Origin: Azospirillum brasilense
GTDB taxonomy: Bacteria > Pseudomonadota > Alphaproteobacteria > Azospirillales > Azospirillaceae
NCBI RefSeq assembly: GCF_008365405.1
Contig: NZ_QOKV01000005.1
Location: 124,001 to 188,000 of the forward strand
Length of the DNA: 64,000 nt
Direction: 5' to 3'
Both the position numbers and the translations under genes were made by a program. Position 1 is the stretch's first letter. Every line of letters begins with the position of its first letter. The notes beneath the pieces were generated by a model. That model searched no databases, had not been told where the DNA came from, and was given only the letters and a program-made list of their open reading frames with translations. Of the stretch, positions 8,451 through 16,135 are shown in pieces.

Positions 8451-8727
8451 CGCACATGCTCCCTGCCCACATAGACTTACTATGGCGCATAAAACGCCTC
8501 AACTGCATGTGAGCACGATAAGGCACGAGCCGACAAGATGCTATGTGCAGGGAGCAGCGCACAAGACGTTCAATGCGCATGTGTGTTGAACGACACACAT
8601 GTCTCGGAAAATGCCGGTGGAGCCCCCTGCCCCGTTGACGCTTGTCAGCGTCTGGGCAAACCATCCATAAAACGCACCAGCGCCTACGTCCGTAGGCTCT
8701 CAAGCGTTTTTGTTGACAAGTCGCCTT
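8451..8727. promoter_or_regulatory. Divergent control region between the XRE and recombinase genes
   Basis: This AT-richer 277-bp gap contains a perfect 9-bp palindrome (CATGTGTGT at 8578-8586 and ACACACATG at 8593-8601, spacer TGAACG) and an imperfect inverted repeat GCTCCCTGCCCACATAG (8458-8474) versus CTATGTGCAGGGAGC (8541-8555). Both could be sites for the adjacent XRE protein. The region upstream of the paralogous XRE gene (around 10712-10737) also has ATGTG and CACAT arms around a GAACG core, though with different spacing. Confidence 0.45.
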
Positions 8728-9507
8728 ATGGGAGTGCCTCGAGTGACGTTCGCTACCGAAACGGGCAAGGCTCCGAAGTTCGTGGCGTATTACCGCGTCT
8801 CGACGGACAAACAGGGAAAGTCCGGGCTCGGTCTCGAGGCGCAGCAGGCGACCGCCGAGCGCTACGTCGCGTCCGTCGGCGGCAGGCTGGTCGACAGCTA
8901 CACCGAGGTGGAATCGGGCAAGAGGGCCGACCGCCCGCAGCTCGCGGCCGCGCTGCGGGCCTGCCGCATCCACCGCGCGACGCTGGTCATCGCGAAGCTC
9001 GATCGCCTGAGCCGCAACGTGGCGTTCATCTCGGCCCTGATGGACTCCGGTGCCGAGTTCTTCGCCTGCGACGTGCCCGCTGCCAACAAGATGGTCATTC
9101 ACATCATGGCGGCGCTGGCCGAGCACGAGCGCGACATCATCTCGCAGCGGACGAAGGCGGCGCTCGGCGCCCTGAAGGAGCGCGGCAAGCGGCTGGGGTT
9201 CGCCAACACGGCCGTGCGCGGTGCTGAGGCGGCGATCGTCGCGGGCAATAAGGGCAGGCCGACCGCCGTCAAGCGGTCGGCCGAGGCGCGTCGCGAGCGG
9301 TTCGCCGCGCAGGTGGCCGACCTGCGGGACCTCATCGAGCACCTACGCACCGACAAGGGCATCACCACGCAAAAGGCGCTGGCTGACGAGCTCAACAGCC
9401 GCGACATCCCGACTCCGCGCGGCAAGCGCTGGCACCAAGGCAGCGTGCGGCGGCTGCTCATCGCCATGGCTGCCGAAACTCGGGCCAAGGAAAGGGCCGC
9501 CGCATGA
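8728..9507 (+). CDS. Serine recombinase (resolvase/invertase family)
   Basis: About 259 residues. YYRVSTDKQ (catalytic Ser near residue 25), then AKLDRLSRN, and AEHERDIISQRTKAALGALKERG define the serine-recombinase catalytic domain with its E helix. The C-terminal RDIPTPRGKRW plus SVRRLL is a helix-turn-helix-like DNA-binding tail. Members resolve or invert DNA at specific sites, here possibly for plasmid multimer resolution or mobility of the local island. A GTG at 8743 with a GGAG site is an alternative start. The stop overlaps the next ATG by 4 bases (ATGA), so the downstream gene is translationally coupled. Confidence 0.88.
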   Translation: MGVPRVTFATETGKAPKFVAYYRVSTDKQGKSGLGLEAQQATAERYVASVGGRLVDSYTEVESGKRADRPQLAAALRACRIHRATLVIAKLDRLSRNVAFISALMDSGAEFFACDVPAANKMVIHIMAALAEHERDIISQRTKAALGALKERGKRLGFANTAVRGAEAAIVAGNKGRPTAVKRSAEARRERFAAQVADLRDLIEHLRTDKGITTQKALADELNSRDIPTPRGKRWHQGSVRRLLIAMAAETRAKERAAA

Positions 9508-10157
9508 ACGAGCCCCGGAAGCATATGGTGGTGACTGTCAGCGGCCATCCGTTGCAACGTGGCGTGGGCGAACCCGTCGTGACGGCTTCGAAGCTCCCGG
9601 CCGCCATCGCCGCGAGCGGGAAGGGTAGGGGGCCGAAGACCGTCCAGGCCATGAAGTTCCGGGAGTTCGGCGACCTCGCCAATCCGGGCGTCGACCTCGT
9701 CGACGCCGCCGACGAAGCCGCCGCCAAACGCCATCACAGCCGCCTCAAGGCCGCTGACACGCGCCGCCGAAACACGCTCGAGCGCGTGCGCGCGCTCAAG
9801 CCCGTTGTTGCTCAGATGTGCGCCGACGGCATCGACGGGCCCGCCGCGCTGGCCGCCGAGTTCAACGTGCGGGGCATCCCGAGCGAGCGTGGCGGCTCCT
9901 GGTCCGGGGCGGACATTCGCCGTCTCCTCGATTGGATCGCCGAAGCCGACGGGGTCAAAACGGTGAGTGTGCCTTGGAACCGGAGGGGCTGGGTCGAGGG
10001 GTTGAAGCCGATCCTCACTGAGCTGCGCGCCACGGGGCTGGCGACACCCGAAGAGATCGCCGCCGTGCTCAACGCCCGCCTCATCCCGAACGGCAGCGGC
10101 CGCGCGTGGTGGCCCGAAGACGTCGCCCGCGTCCTCGTCTGGGCGGACGCGCTCTGA
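9504..10157 (+). CDS. Recombinase-associated protein with duplicated DNA-binding tail motifs
   Basis: 217 residues, no catalytic recombinase domain. After an N-terminal region of unknown type it has KPVVAQMCADGIDGPAALAAEFN followed by RGIPSERGGSW and ADIRRLLDW. The latter matches the C-terminal HTH-like tail of the recombinase just upstream (RDIPTPRGKRW, SVRRLL). A second, weaker copy follows (GLATPEEIAAVLNARLIPN with WWPEDVARVL). It is coupled to the recombinase by an ATGA overlap. It may be a DNA-binding accessory that helps site choice, or half of a former recombinase duplicate that lost its catalytic part. Confidence 0.65.
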   Translation: MNEPRKHMVVTVSGHPLQRGVGEPVVTASKLPAAIAASGKGRGPKTVQAMKFREFGDLANPGVDLVDAADEAAAKRHHSRLKAADTRRRNTLERVRALKPVVAQMCADGIDGPAALAAEFNVRGIPSERGGSWSGADIRRLLDWIAEADGVKTVSVPWNRRGWVEGLKPILTELRATGLATPEEIAAVLNARLIPNGSGRAWWPEDVARVLVWADAL

Positions 10158-10160
10158 GGC

Positions 10161-10479
10161 AATAAATATGGCTCTGTTGGCGCTAGGTATTGAAGGGTGC
10201 TTGGATGCCAGTTGATCGCTACACTTACAGTGTCGCTTGGACTTCCGAGGCCAACGAGCACGTCGCCACCTGCTTGGAGTTCCCCAGCCTCTCTTGGCTC
10301 GGCGAGGACGAGATCGAGGCGCTGCGTGGCATTCGCTCGCTCGTCGCAGAGACGGTCGAAGACATGCGCGCGAACGGTGAGGCTGTCCCGGCCCCTTCTT
10401 CGGCACGGGACAGCGGTCAGCGCCCCACCGAGTAAGCGCGGGCGTTCAACGACGAACCCCAACAGAGCCATAAATAAAT
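10161..10479. mobile_element. Small inverted-repeat cassette carrying hicB
   Basis: A perfect 14-bp inverted repeat, TATGGCTCTGTTGG at 10167-10180 and CCAACAGAGCCATA at 10459-10472, frames a single gene. The word AATAAAT lies directly outside both ends (10161-10167 and 10473-10479), as expected for a target-site duplication. The outer bases are AT-rich in GC-rich DNA. The GGCTCTGTTG end resembles the terminal repeats of several IS families. There is no transposase, so it would be a non-autonomous, MITE-like cassette moved in trans. Confidence 0.55.
10205..10435 (+). CDS. hicB: HicB-like antitoxin (orphan)
   Basis: 76 residues starting MPVDRYTYSVAWTSEANEHV. The YTYSV-W-EANEHVATCLEFPSLSWLG pattern and the following helix (EALRGIRSLVAETVEDMRANGEAVP) are typical of the HicB partial RNase-H-like fold. 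HicB normally neutralises the HicA mRNA interferase encoded next to it. No HicA frame is present on either side, and no C-terminal HTH or RHH domain is present. The gene lies wholly inside the inverted-repeat cassette, so it may be a solitary antitoxin carried as cargo. Confidence 0.7.
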   Translation: MPVDRYTYSVAWTSEANEHVATCLEFPSLSWLGEDEIEALRGIRSLVAETVEDMRANGEAVPAPSSARDSGQRPTE

Positions 10480-10801
10480 AGAACGCGCGCTCACGCGCGT
10501 ACCCTCACACCCCGGAAGGGTGGCGCGGGCAGGGGCGCGCCGCCCTGGTTGGCGAGTATGCACAATATCAGTTCATAGCCGCCAGCCGCCAGCCGCGAGC
10601 GGCAGGCGCCGCTGGCGGCACCATTCCGTGCCTGCGCCGTATCGACCATCTGCACAAAAGTGAACTCGCACAATCAGTGGGAACTGAACTGCGAGATGAT
10701 ATGAACAAATAATGTGCATCGAACGGCATATACACATGGGGTAGCATTGCCAATGAACTGCTGTTGTGCATAATGGCTTGGCGAGCTTGATGGAGGGGAA
10801 C
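10480..10801. promoter_or_regulatory. AT-rich upstream region of the second XRE gene
   Basis: No gene is convincing in these 322 bases. The left part has GC-rich palindromes (GCGCGCTCACGCGCG near 10484; GCCGCCAGCCGCGAGCGGCAGGCGCCGCTGGCGGC-like structure near 10580-10615). The right half is AT-rich, contains ATGTG at 10712 and CACAT at 10733 around GAACGG, and ends with the GGAGGGGAAC ribosome site of the gene at 10802. Confidence 0.35.
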
Positions 10802-11590
10802 ATGGACACGTCGCGCTGCCCGACCCGTTCGGAAGTCCAGTCGGCCACGAAGCTGGTCGAGGCCTACCGGAGGCTGCCGCGGCGCGGCGCTGCGGCGAGC
10901 CGGTCGGCCGACAAGGCGGCCATCGACAGAAAGGTCTACGCGGCCGAGCTCGACGTGTGGCGCCGTGCGTCCGAGGCGCAGCGCTCCATTGCCCGGACCG
11001 TCATCGAGCTGGAGAAGTTCCCTGGGGACCTGCCGTTCGCATTGCCCGCGGCGGTCGAAATCAAGCGCTCGGAGGTGCCGCGGCTCGAGCGCGACGCCGC
11101 GCTCGCCGTGGCCAGCGGTCTGCGCGACTGGCTGTCGTACGGCGGCAGGCCTGAAGAGGCGGAACTCGAAGCGGACCGGGTGCTGGATCAGCTGCGCCAA
11201 GCGGGCTACGAACTCGACAGCCTCACCGAAGAGGACGCCATCGCCGCGTCGCTGCCCGATGGCAAGGAGCACGCGGCCTACGCGATGCGTGCGGCCATCC
11301 TGCTGATGGACGGTGGCCAGCCGACTACCTGGTCGAAGGGTGTCGCCAGGGCACTGTACCGGGCTGCGTACCGCGAAGCTCACGGGGCCATGGACGCCGC
11401 CGAAGTGCGCCGTCTGCGCGCGGCTGCTGGCCTGACGCAGGGCAAGCTCGCCGCCAAAGTCGGTCTCAGTCTGCGCCAGATCGCCTACCTGGAAGCGGGT
11501 GAGCGCCGTGTAGAGGATGACGTCGCCGAACGCATCCGGACCGTCTGCACCGAGGCGGCGGCCCGGAAAGCCATGAGCTCGGCGGCCTGA
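10802..11590 (+). CDS. XRE-family regulator, paralogue of the gene at 7596
   Basis: 262 residues; the ATG is preceded by GGAGGGGAAC. It has the same two-part build as the XRE gene at the other end of this island: an N-terminal helical domain of about 200 residues (ATKLVEAYRRLPRRGA, with DWLSYGGRPEEAELEADRVLDQL) and a C-terminal HTH (EVRRLRAAAGLTQGKLAAKVG, then QIAYLEAGERRVEDDVAERI). The ILLMDGGQPTTWSKGVARALYR stretch aligns with the same region of its paralogue. The pair brackets the recombinase genes and the hicB cassette, which suggests a duplicated regulator or a nested island. Confidence 0.72.
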   Translation: MDTSRCPTRSEVQSATKLVEAYRRLPRRGAAASRSADKAAIDRKVYAAELDVWRRASEAQRSIARTVIELEKFPGDLPFALPAAVEIKRSEVPRLERDAALAVASGLRDWLSYGGRPEEAELEADRVLDQLRQAGYELDSLTEEDAIAASLPDGKEHAAYAMRAAILLMDGGQPTTWSKGVARALYRAAYREAHGAMDAAEVRRLRAAAGLTQGKLAAKVGLSLRQIAYLEAGERRVEDDVAERIRTVCTEAAARKAMSSAA

Positions 11591-11715
11591 CCATGCCCAT
11601 CAACCGCCACAGCCATTCCGCTATCGAATGGCCATCGGCAGCGGGGATCTGACGCACCCGCTCTACGAGCCTCGGGCTGACGCCGTGACGAATCTCGGCT
11701 GCCTGCGCCCTGCGC

Positions 11716-12561
11716 TCAATGGATCTCAAGCGGGACGATGCGCTTGGCTTCGACCACGCGCTGAGCGTCTCCGTACGCATGCACGCGCATGGCTGTACTC
11801 AGCTTCCGGTACGTGGCGGTGTCGATATTAATGACCTTGCGGATCACGTTGTTGTTGCGGTCGATGATGGTGTAGCGGACGGCCCGCGGCCAAACCTCGA
11901 CGCCGACACCGTTGTAATAGACGCCGCTGTCGTAGCTCGGGTCGCCTTGGATATTCTGCTGCTCTGGCGACACGTAGTTGGCAATCCAATCCGTGTCGAA
12001 GTTGTCCACCACGTGGTTCAGCTCAGCCAAGTCTCCGTTCAGGAAAGCCAGCGCCTCCTCGGCATTGTTCTCGATCCAGATGGTACGGTTATAGTCCGCG
12101 AATTCGGAAACGGTGCAGTCGAAGTCATGGCCGCCAAGATGCTCGAGGTCGAGCGCGATGCCGTGCACCTCGCCGTTGTCGTACGCCCACTTGCGGCCAC
12201 GAAGGCGGTCGACCTCCAGGGCCACAGCGACCAGGATCCCTTCGTCCTCGGTCTCGGCCACAAGCACCTCGGGTGCCGCGACGATGATGGCTTGCAGCAG
12301 AGTCCAATCCGGCAGCTTGACCCCCGTGATCGCTGCGATGTGATGGGCAAATGCCTTCCCTTTGAACGGGCGCTCGATCTCGATGTCATCCCGCAAAGCC
12401 ACGTGCATGTCCTCAGCGGTTGCCCAGCCAAGGCTCATGGCCATAGCCATCTCCAGATGAAACTTCTTCAGCGTCTGAGTGGTCGCGCAACAGACGTCAG
12501 TCGGCTGCTCCAGAATGCTCATGATGACGTCGACGGCGTCGCAGGCGGCGAGGATGCGCAT
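11716..12561 (-). CDS. Hypothetical protein, 281 aa
   Basis: No family recognised. The start at MRILAACDAVDVIMSILEQ has an AGGGAG site 7 bases upstream. It is an acidic, soluble protein with many Asp, Glu and Asn residues (DNFDTDWIANYVSPEQQN; YDSGVYYNGVGVEVWP) and a C-terminal domain rich in Arg and Val (YTIIDRNNNVIRKVINIDTA). There is no signal peptide. It is divergent from the DNA-binding gene at 12762 across an AT-rich 200-bp gap that holds a palindrome. Confidence 0.65.
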   Translation of the reverse strand: MRILAACDAVDVIMSILEQPTDVCCATTQTLKKFHLEMAMAMSLGWATAEDMHVALRDDIEIERPFKGKAFAHHIAAITGVKLPDWTLLQAIIVAAPEVLVAETEDEGILVAVALEVDRLRGRKWAYDNGEVHGIALDLEHLGGHDFDCTVSEFADYNRTIWIENNAEEALAFLNGDLAELNHVVDNFDTDWIANYVSPEQQNIQGDPSYDSGVYYNGVGVEVWPRAVRYTIIDRNNNVIRKVINIDTATYRKLSTAMRVHAYGDAQRVVEAKRIVPLEIH

Positions 12562-12679
12562 GGGGGTTCTCCCTAACTGGATGGTTGGAACCGGAAACCC
12601 GCCTGCTCGGCGTCGCCTGAATGACCACGGGCCGTGGCATACGCTCAAGATATACGGCGGCGAGAATACAACCGCAAGC

Positions 12680-12699
12680 GATTTATTTAATAAAAAATC
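12680..12699. promoter_or_regulatory. AT-rich near-palindrome in the divergent promoter region
   Basis: GATTTATTTAATAAAAAATC is nearly symmetric and almost entirely A and T in GC-rich DNA. It lies between the divergent genes at 11716-12561 and 12762-13277. The second of these is a small DNA-binding protein with an AT-hook-like start, so this could be its own operator. That link is inference. Confidence 0.35.
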
Positions 12700-12761
12700 A
12701 TTGCCACTGACCGCTGGCAGATCAATCTTGGATTCAGGCCATCTATTGCAGGAGGAACGCC

Positions 12762-13277
12762 ATGAGCAGCACGCCAGACAAGCCGAAGCGCCCCCGTGGT
12801 CGCCCTCGCAAACTCCCAAAGGACAACCAAGGGGTGGTGAGCTTCAACCTGACCGCCGAAGCGTTGGCGAGTATCGACGCTCGCAACCGGAGCGGCCGTT
12901 CGGACGCCCTGCGCGATGTGCTGGCGCGCTACGAGGTGCTGGTCGAGGAGGCTCTTCCGAGCATGACCCGCTGGCAATGGATGCTGGCGCTGACCGCCCT
13001 CCAAGGCGAGATGCCCGACTTCGACGATTGGGACGGCGAGACGATGCCGATCTGTTACTCGCCAGACCCGCAGGCGATGCGGACGACGATCTGGTACACG
13101 GCCGAAGGGACGGTCAGCCCGACCGACATGGGCAAGGTGAAGACGTGGCTGTCGAGCCTGACCGCGGAGCAGATGCTGGCGATCGCCGATGTCGCCCAGC
13201 GGTACTGGGCCAAGGAGGATAAAGACCCGTCCGATCCGCTGCGCGGCATTCTGCGTCCCGAGCACATCCTGAACTGA
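12762..13277 (+). CDS. Small DNA-binding protein, AT-hook-like N-terminus and RHH-like core
   Basis: 171 residues with a GGAGG site 8 bases before the ATG. KRPRGRPRKLP (residues 9-19) is an AT-hook-like motif. The next segment, VVSFNLTAEALASIDARNRSGRSDALRDVLARYE, has the strand-helix-helix pattern of ribbon-helix-helix proteins. A longer domain follows (MTRWQWMLALTALQGEMP). The genes at 19835 and 20800 share this plan, including the LPxWxxVLxxxAL-like segment, so they form a local family of plasmid regulators. Likely an autoregulated repressor; target unknown. Confidence 0.65.
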   Translation: MSSTPDKPKRPRGRPRKLPKDNQGVVSFNLTAEALASIDARNRSGRSDALRDVLARYEVLVEEALPSMTRWQWMLALTALQGEMPDFDDWDGETMPICYSPDPQAMRTTIWYTAEGTVSPTDMGKVKTWLSSLTAEQMLAIADVAQRYWAKEDKDPSDPLRGILRPEHILN

Positions 13278-13372
13278 ACCGAACGGTATCCCTTCGTAAC
13301 CGAGCGTGCCATTACCCGCTTGCTCGCCGACCTGCCCAACGCCGATCAGGCCCCAACACACCGTAGGCCACC
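13278..13372. other. Short gap before a truncated frame
   Basis: No gene seen. The gap holds nothing recognisable beyond GC-rich sequence that leads to the small frame at 13373. Confidence 0.2.
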
Positions 13373-13528
13373 ATGCACCTGCTCAACGCCATCGCCGACA
13401 CCGTGCAGCGCCACGCCGCCCTCATGCGTGAACGCCGCCGCCGGGGCCCCATGTTGCCGCTGAACAGCGCGGTGGGTTTCATGACGGGGCGAGCGCGATC
13501 CGTTCCAGCTGGGCAACGGCATCCATAG
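13373..13528 (+). CDS. Short hypothetical frame, 51 aa, possibly truncated
   Basis: The frame opens MHLLNAIADTVQRHAALMR, an amphipathic helix with a basic RERRRRG patch, then loses quality and stops. The beginning looks like the N-terminus of a real protein while the end looks out of frame, so this may be the start of a gene that was cut by a deletion. The following 220 bases (to about 13740) hold no convincing gene. No family recognised. Confidence 0.3.
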   Translation: MHLLNAIADTVQRHAALMRERRRRGPMLPLNSAVGFMTGRARSVPAGQRHP

Positions 13529-13751
13529 CGGCGGGTCCTCGGGTGGCGGGTCTTCTCCGCGGGCAGGCCATTCCCGGAAAACGGACGGTGACGTCCGCGC
13601 AGCGGCGCTCCCCCTTGTGCGCAGCAGAAGGCCCGAGGGGTGCGTGCCGTGTCTCGGCCGACCTCCCCGCCAAGCCGGAACGCCCATCAAGGCTCGGCAA
13701 ATTGACAACCGTAACGCATTGAAAAAGATCGCACTTTCGCGCAAATCGCCC

Positions 13752-13780
13752 TTGTGTGTGTTGTTTTCAACGTGCATATT
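13752..13780 (+). promoter_or_regulatory. Possible sigma70-type promoter
   Basis: TTGTGT (13752-13757) and CATATT (13775-13780) are separated by 17 bp, in an AT-rich island 37 bases before the ATG of the gene at 13817. A GTTG-TTTT-CAAC mini-hairpin lies in the spacer. Reasonable match, not proven. Confidence 0.4.
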
Positions 13781-13816
13781 TGAGGCAACACTGCTCTTCG
13801 AACAGAGACCCACGCC

Positions 13817-14458
13817 ATGCACAGTCTGACCGATGCTCCCCGTCCAACCCATCGCATCACCTTCAGCCAGGAAGGGGTGCTGATCGGCGCTATCGAGCTC
13901 GGCGCCGACGTCGAGACACGCCTGGAGGATGCGGTTGTTGCCGAATCCGTGCGGGCTGGTGTCGGTATCGCCGAGTGGGGGCAGATTGCCTGCTACGATG
14001 TCTGGTTCGTGGCTGAGAGCGACGGTGAGGCGCTGCCCGAAGGCCTGCGCGAGGTCGCCACCAACCGGGATGGATCCCTGCCAAACGGTGCCGTAGCGGC
14101 CATCGGCACCGGTAAGAAAGTCCTGGCCATCGACGGTCCAGATCTGGCCGTCCGCACCCGGGTCGCCGCCATCAAGGGTTGGGACGGGCAAGACGCGGGA
14201 CGTCTGCTCAGCCTGCTGAAGGACCTAAAGGCCGAGGTCGAGCACACGGATGAGCACATCGATCTGGGCAACATGCTGTTCAGCCATCAGGTCCCGGACG
14301 ACATCGCTGGCTTTCCGGTGTGGGCTGTGGATGCCAAAGGCCGCTGCATCGCGGGCGATGCAATCGACGACTTCCATGTGACGACCGTCGAGGAGGTCCG
14401 TGACGCCATCGCCGAAATCCGGGCGCACCAAGTTGCCACCCACCGCGCCGCCGGGTGA
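13817..14458 (+). CDS. Hypothetical protein, 213 aa
   Basis: No family recognised. It starts MHSLTDAPRPTHRITFSQEG. The middle of the protein (GVGIAEWGQIACYDVWFVAESDGE) looks like a small beta-rich domain, and the C-terminal half is helical (GRLLSLLKDLKAEVEHTDEHID). There is no signal peptide. A promoter-like AT-rich segment precedes it. The next gene begins shortly after its stop on the same strand, so they may be one unit. Confidence 0.65.
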   Translation: MHSLTDAPRPTHRITFSQEGVLIGAIELGADVETRLEDAVVAESVRAGVGIAEWGQIACYDVWFVAESDGEALPEGLREVATNRDGSLPNGAVAAIGTGKKVLAIDGPDLAVRTRVAAIKGWDGQDAGRLLSLLKDLKAEVEHTDEHIDLGNMLFSHQVPDDIAGFPVWAVDAKGRCIAGDAIDDFHVTTVEEVRDAIAEIRAHQVATHRAAG

Positions 14459-14504
14459 TTTTCGCCAGCGGACCGATGAGAGCCGGTCAGCCCGCTTCCA
14501 CCTG

Positions 14505-15368
14505 ATGCAGAACCCGCCAATGCCGAAGTCGACCATCAACCCTTGGGCCGCTTGGGAGCTCTGGAAGGGCAAGGCGCTCCCGCAGGACAACGCCGTCATG
14601 CTCGCCGCCGCCTTCGTCTACGCGGCCGAGCGCGGCTGGATCCTGGACGGGCCTTTGATCCAGGGGGAAGGCATCCCGATCGACACCAAGGACGGCGTCG
14701 AGAAGCTCAGAGCCCGTTCAGCCTTCCTGTTCCTGACCGCGGCGATGCCACCCGAAGCCGATGATGCGCCTGGCCGCGCCGTCGTCCTGCGCGCTATCAC
14801 CCTGGCGCCGCGGGAATGGCGTTACCGGGCAGCCAACCTGCTGCGCAACATGAGCGAGGTGCCACCGGTGCGGATGCGGATCGGGACCCGCATGCTCGAC
14901 ACCGAGACGGCCGAGCCCGTCGCAGAGCATCGGAGCTCGTGGGGCATGCGGCGGCTGTACCGGGCGCCGCGTGGCGGCTTCTTCGAGGCGGTCTCCGACC
15001 GCATGGTGCTGACGCCCTGGGACACGCTGGCGGCTTGGCGTGCCAGCCTGCCCTATGACGGCGAGGTGACGTGCTTCGAGCAGGCCGACGGCACGCTGGG
15101 GGTCCGTTTGCATCCCGACTTGGCCGAGCAGGCCAAGCAGGCCGCCAAAGCTGCGGGGAAGCCGTTGAACCGCTGGCTGGCCGACATCGTCGCCGACGGC
15201 GACGTCGAGGCCGCCGAGGCTCCTGTGGCTCCGCGGACCGCACCGGTCATCCGGGTTCCAATCGCCGCCGCCCGCAAGCAGGCGCTGGCCGATCGCGCGG
15301 CCGCCGCCGGTGTCGCCGTGACCCCCTTCGTCGCTGGACTTGTCGCTGCGACCCTCGACAAGGCCTGA
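14505..15368 (+). CDS. Hypothetical protein with RHH-like C-terminal segments
   Basis: 287 residues if started at MQNPPMPKSTINPWAAW; the ATG at 14520 is an equally good start. The N-terminal 200 residues are unrecognised (WELWKGKALPQDNAVMLAAAF; MRRLYRAPRGGFFEAVSDRM). The C-terminus has two stretches, VRLHPDLAEQAKQAAKAAGKP with LNRWLADIV and VPIAAARKQALADRAAAAGV with TPFVAGLVA, each with a beta-strand-then-helix-turn-helix pattern like the ribbon-helix-helix fold. A DNA- or RNA-binding role is plausible. It follows the gene at 13817 by 46 bases. Confidence 0.6.
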   Translation: MQNPPMPKSTINPWAAWELWKGKALPQDNAVMLAAAFVYAAERGWILDGPLIQGEGIPIDTKDGVEKLRARSAFLFLTAAMPPEADDAPGRAVVLRAITLAPREWRYRAANLLRNMSEVPPVRMRIGTRMLDTETAEPVAEHRSSWGMRRLYRAPRGGFFEAVSDRMVLTPWDTLAAWRASLPYDGEVTCFEQADGTLGVRLHPDLAEQAKQAAKAAGKPLNRWLADIVADGDVEAAEAPVAPRTAPVIRVPIAAARKQALADRAAAAGVAVTPFVAGLVAATLDKA

Positions 15369-15383
15369 CGAACGCGCACGGGC

Positions 15384-15932
15384 TCAGCGGAGCACGGGGG
15401 TCAGCCCCAGTCCGTCGTAGTGCTCAAGATATCGGTGGGCCTCGATGTGCTCCCCGACTGTTGGGCAGGTCGCGTTCCGGCCGCTGCCCTGTGGACGCTT
15501 GTCCAGTGAAAGATGGTAGGACGGGGAATTCGGGAACTTCCCCGAAAAGAAGTAGCGCATTCCCTGCGCAACGACGGTGCATGGGAAAATGTACACGTCG
15601 GGCTCACGTTGCCCGGTGACCAAATCAACGCAGCAGATGAACCGCCTGGACGTGTCGATGGCGTCACGTTCCGGAGTAGCGTACTTGCTCTGGAGAATCC
15701 ACGCGCGTTTGTAGCTGGCCGAGGACTTCACCTCGATGAAGGCGACGTTGCCGCTCTTGTCGAAGGCCAGAATGTCGTACCCGATGGTCGTCCCCCATTG
15801 CAGGCTGACCATGTAACCACGCTGCGTCAGACGCGAGGCGACGAGGAACTCGCCTGCCAGCCGATTCAGGTTCTTCCGCTCGTTCGACACCTTGTCGTTG
15901 GTGCCGCTGTCCGCGATCAGCTCGTCACTCAT
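15384..15932 (-). CDS. PD-(D/E)XK-type nuclease-like protein
   Basis: 182 residues, start at MSDELIADSGTN. GYDILAFDKSGNVAFIEVKSS places Asp53, Glu67 and Lys69 in the D-(x)n-ExK arrangement of the PD-(D/E)XK nuclease superfamily, and a conserved-looking Glu28 (RLAGEFLVASRL) lies in the preceding helix. Single-domain members like this act as restriction, repair or transfer nucleases. The gene is divergent from a GIY-YIG nuclease gene, with 203 bp between them, which raises the possibility that the pair works together. No methyltransferase is nearby. Confidence 0.7.
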   Translation of the reverse strand: MSDELIADSGTNDKVSNERKNLNRLAGEFLVASRLTQRGYMVSLQWGTTIGYDILAFDKSGNVAFIEVKSSASYKRAWILQSKYATPERDAIDTSRRFICCVDLVTGQREPDVYIFPCTVVAQGMRYFFSGKFPNSPSYHLSLDKRPQGSGRNATCPTVGEHIEAHRYLEHYDGLGLTPVLR

Positions 15933-16135
15933 CCTGGCGCCTCGCCCCCGAAAGCCACGGTGCGAGAACAACGTAGACGGGTCAGCGCAGAGTGGAAAGT
16001 TGGAGGCGCGCATGCCGCGGCCTTAGGTGACAGGAGGGTCGCGTCGGTTGAGAACACGCTCCACGATGGCCGACACGGCGCGCCGACGCAGGCATACTCC
16101 TTGGTCGGGGCAGACCCTGAGGAGAAGGAGGGCAC

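Noticed and set aside
8713..8718. TTGACA just before the recombinase start as its -35 box
   Set aside because: Too close to the start codon to serve a transcript that includes it, unless translation starts further downstream.
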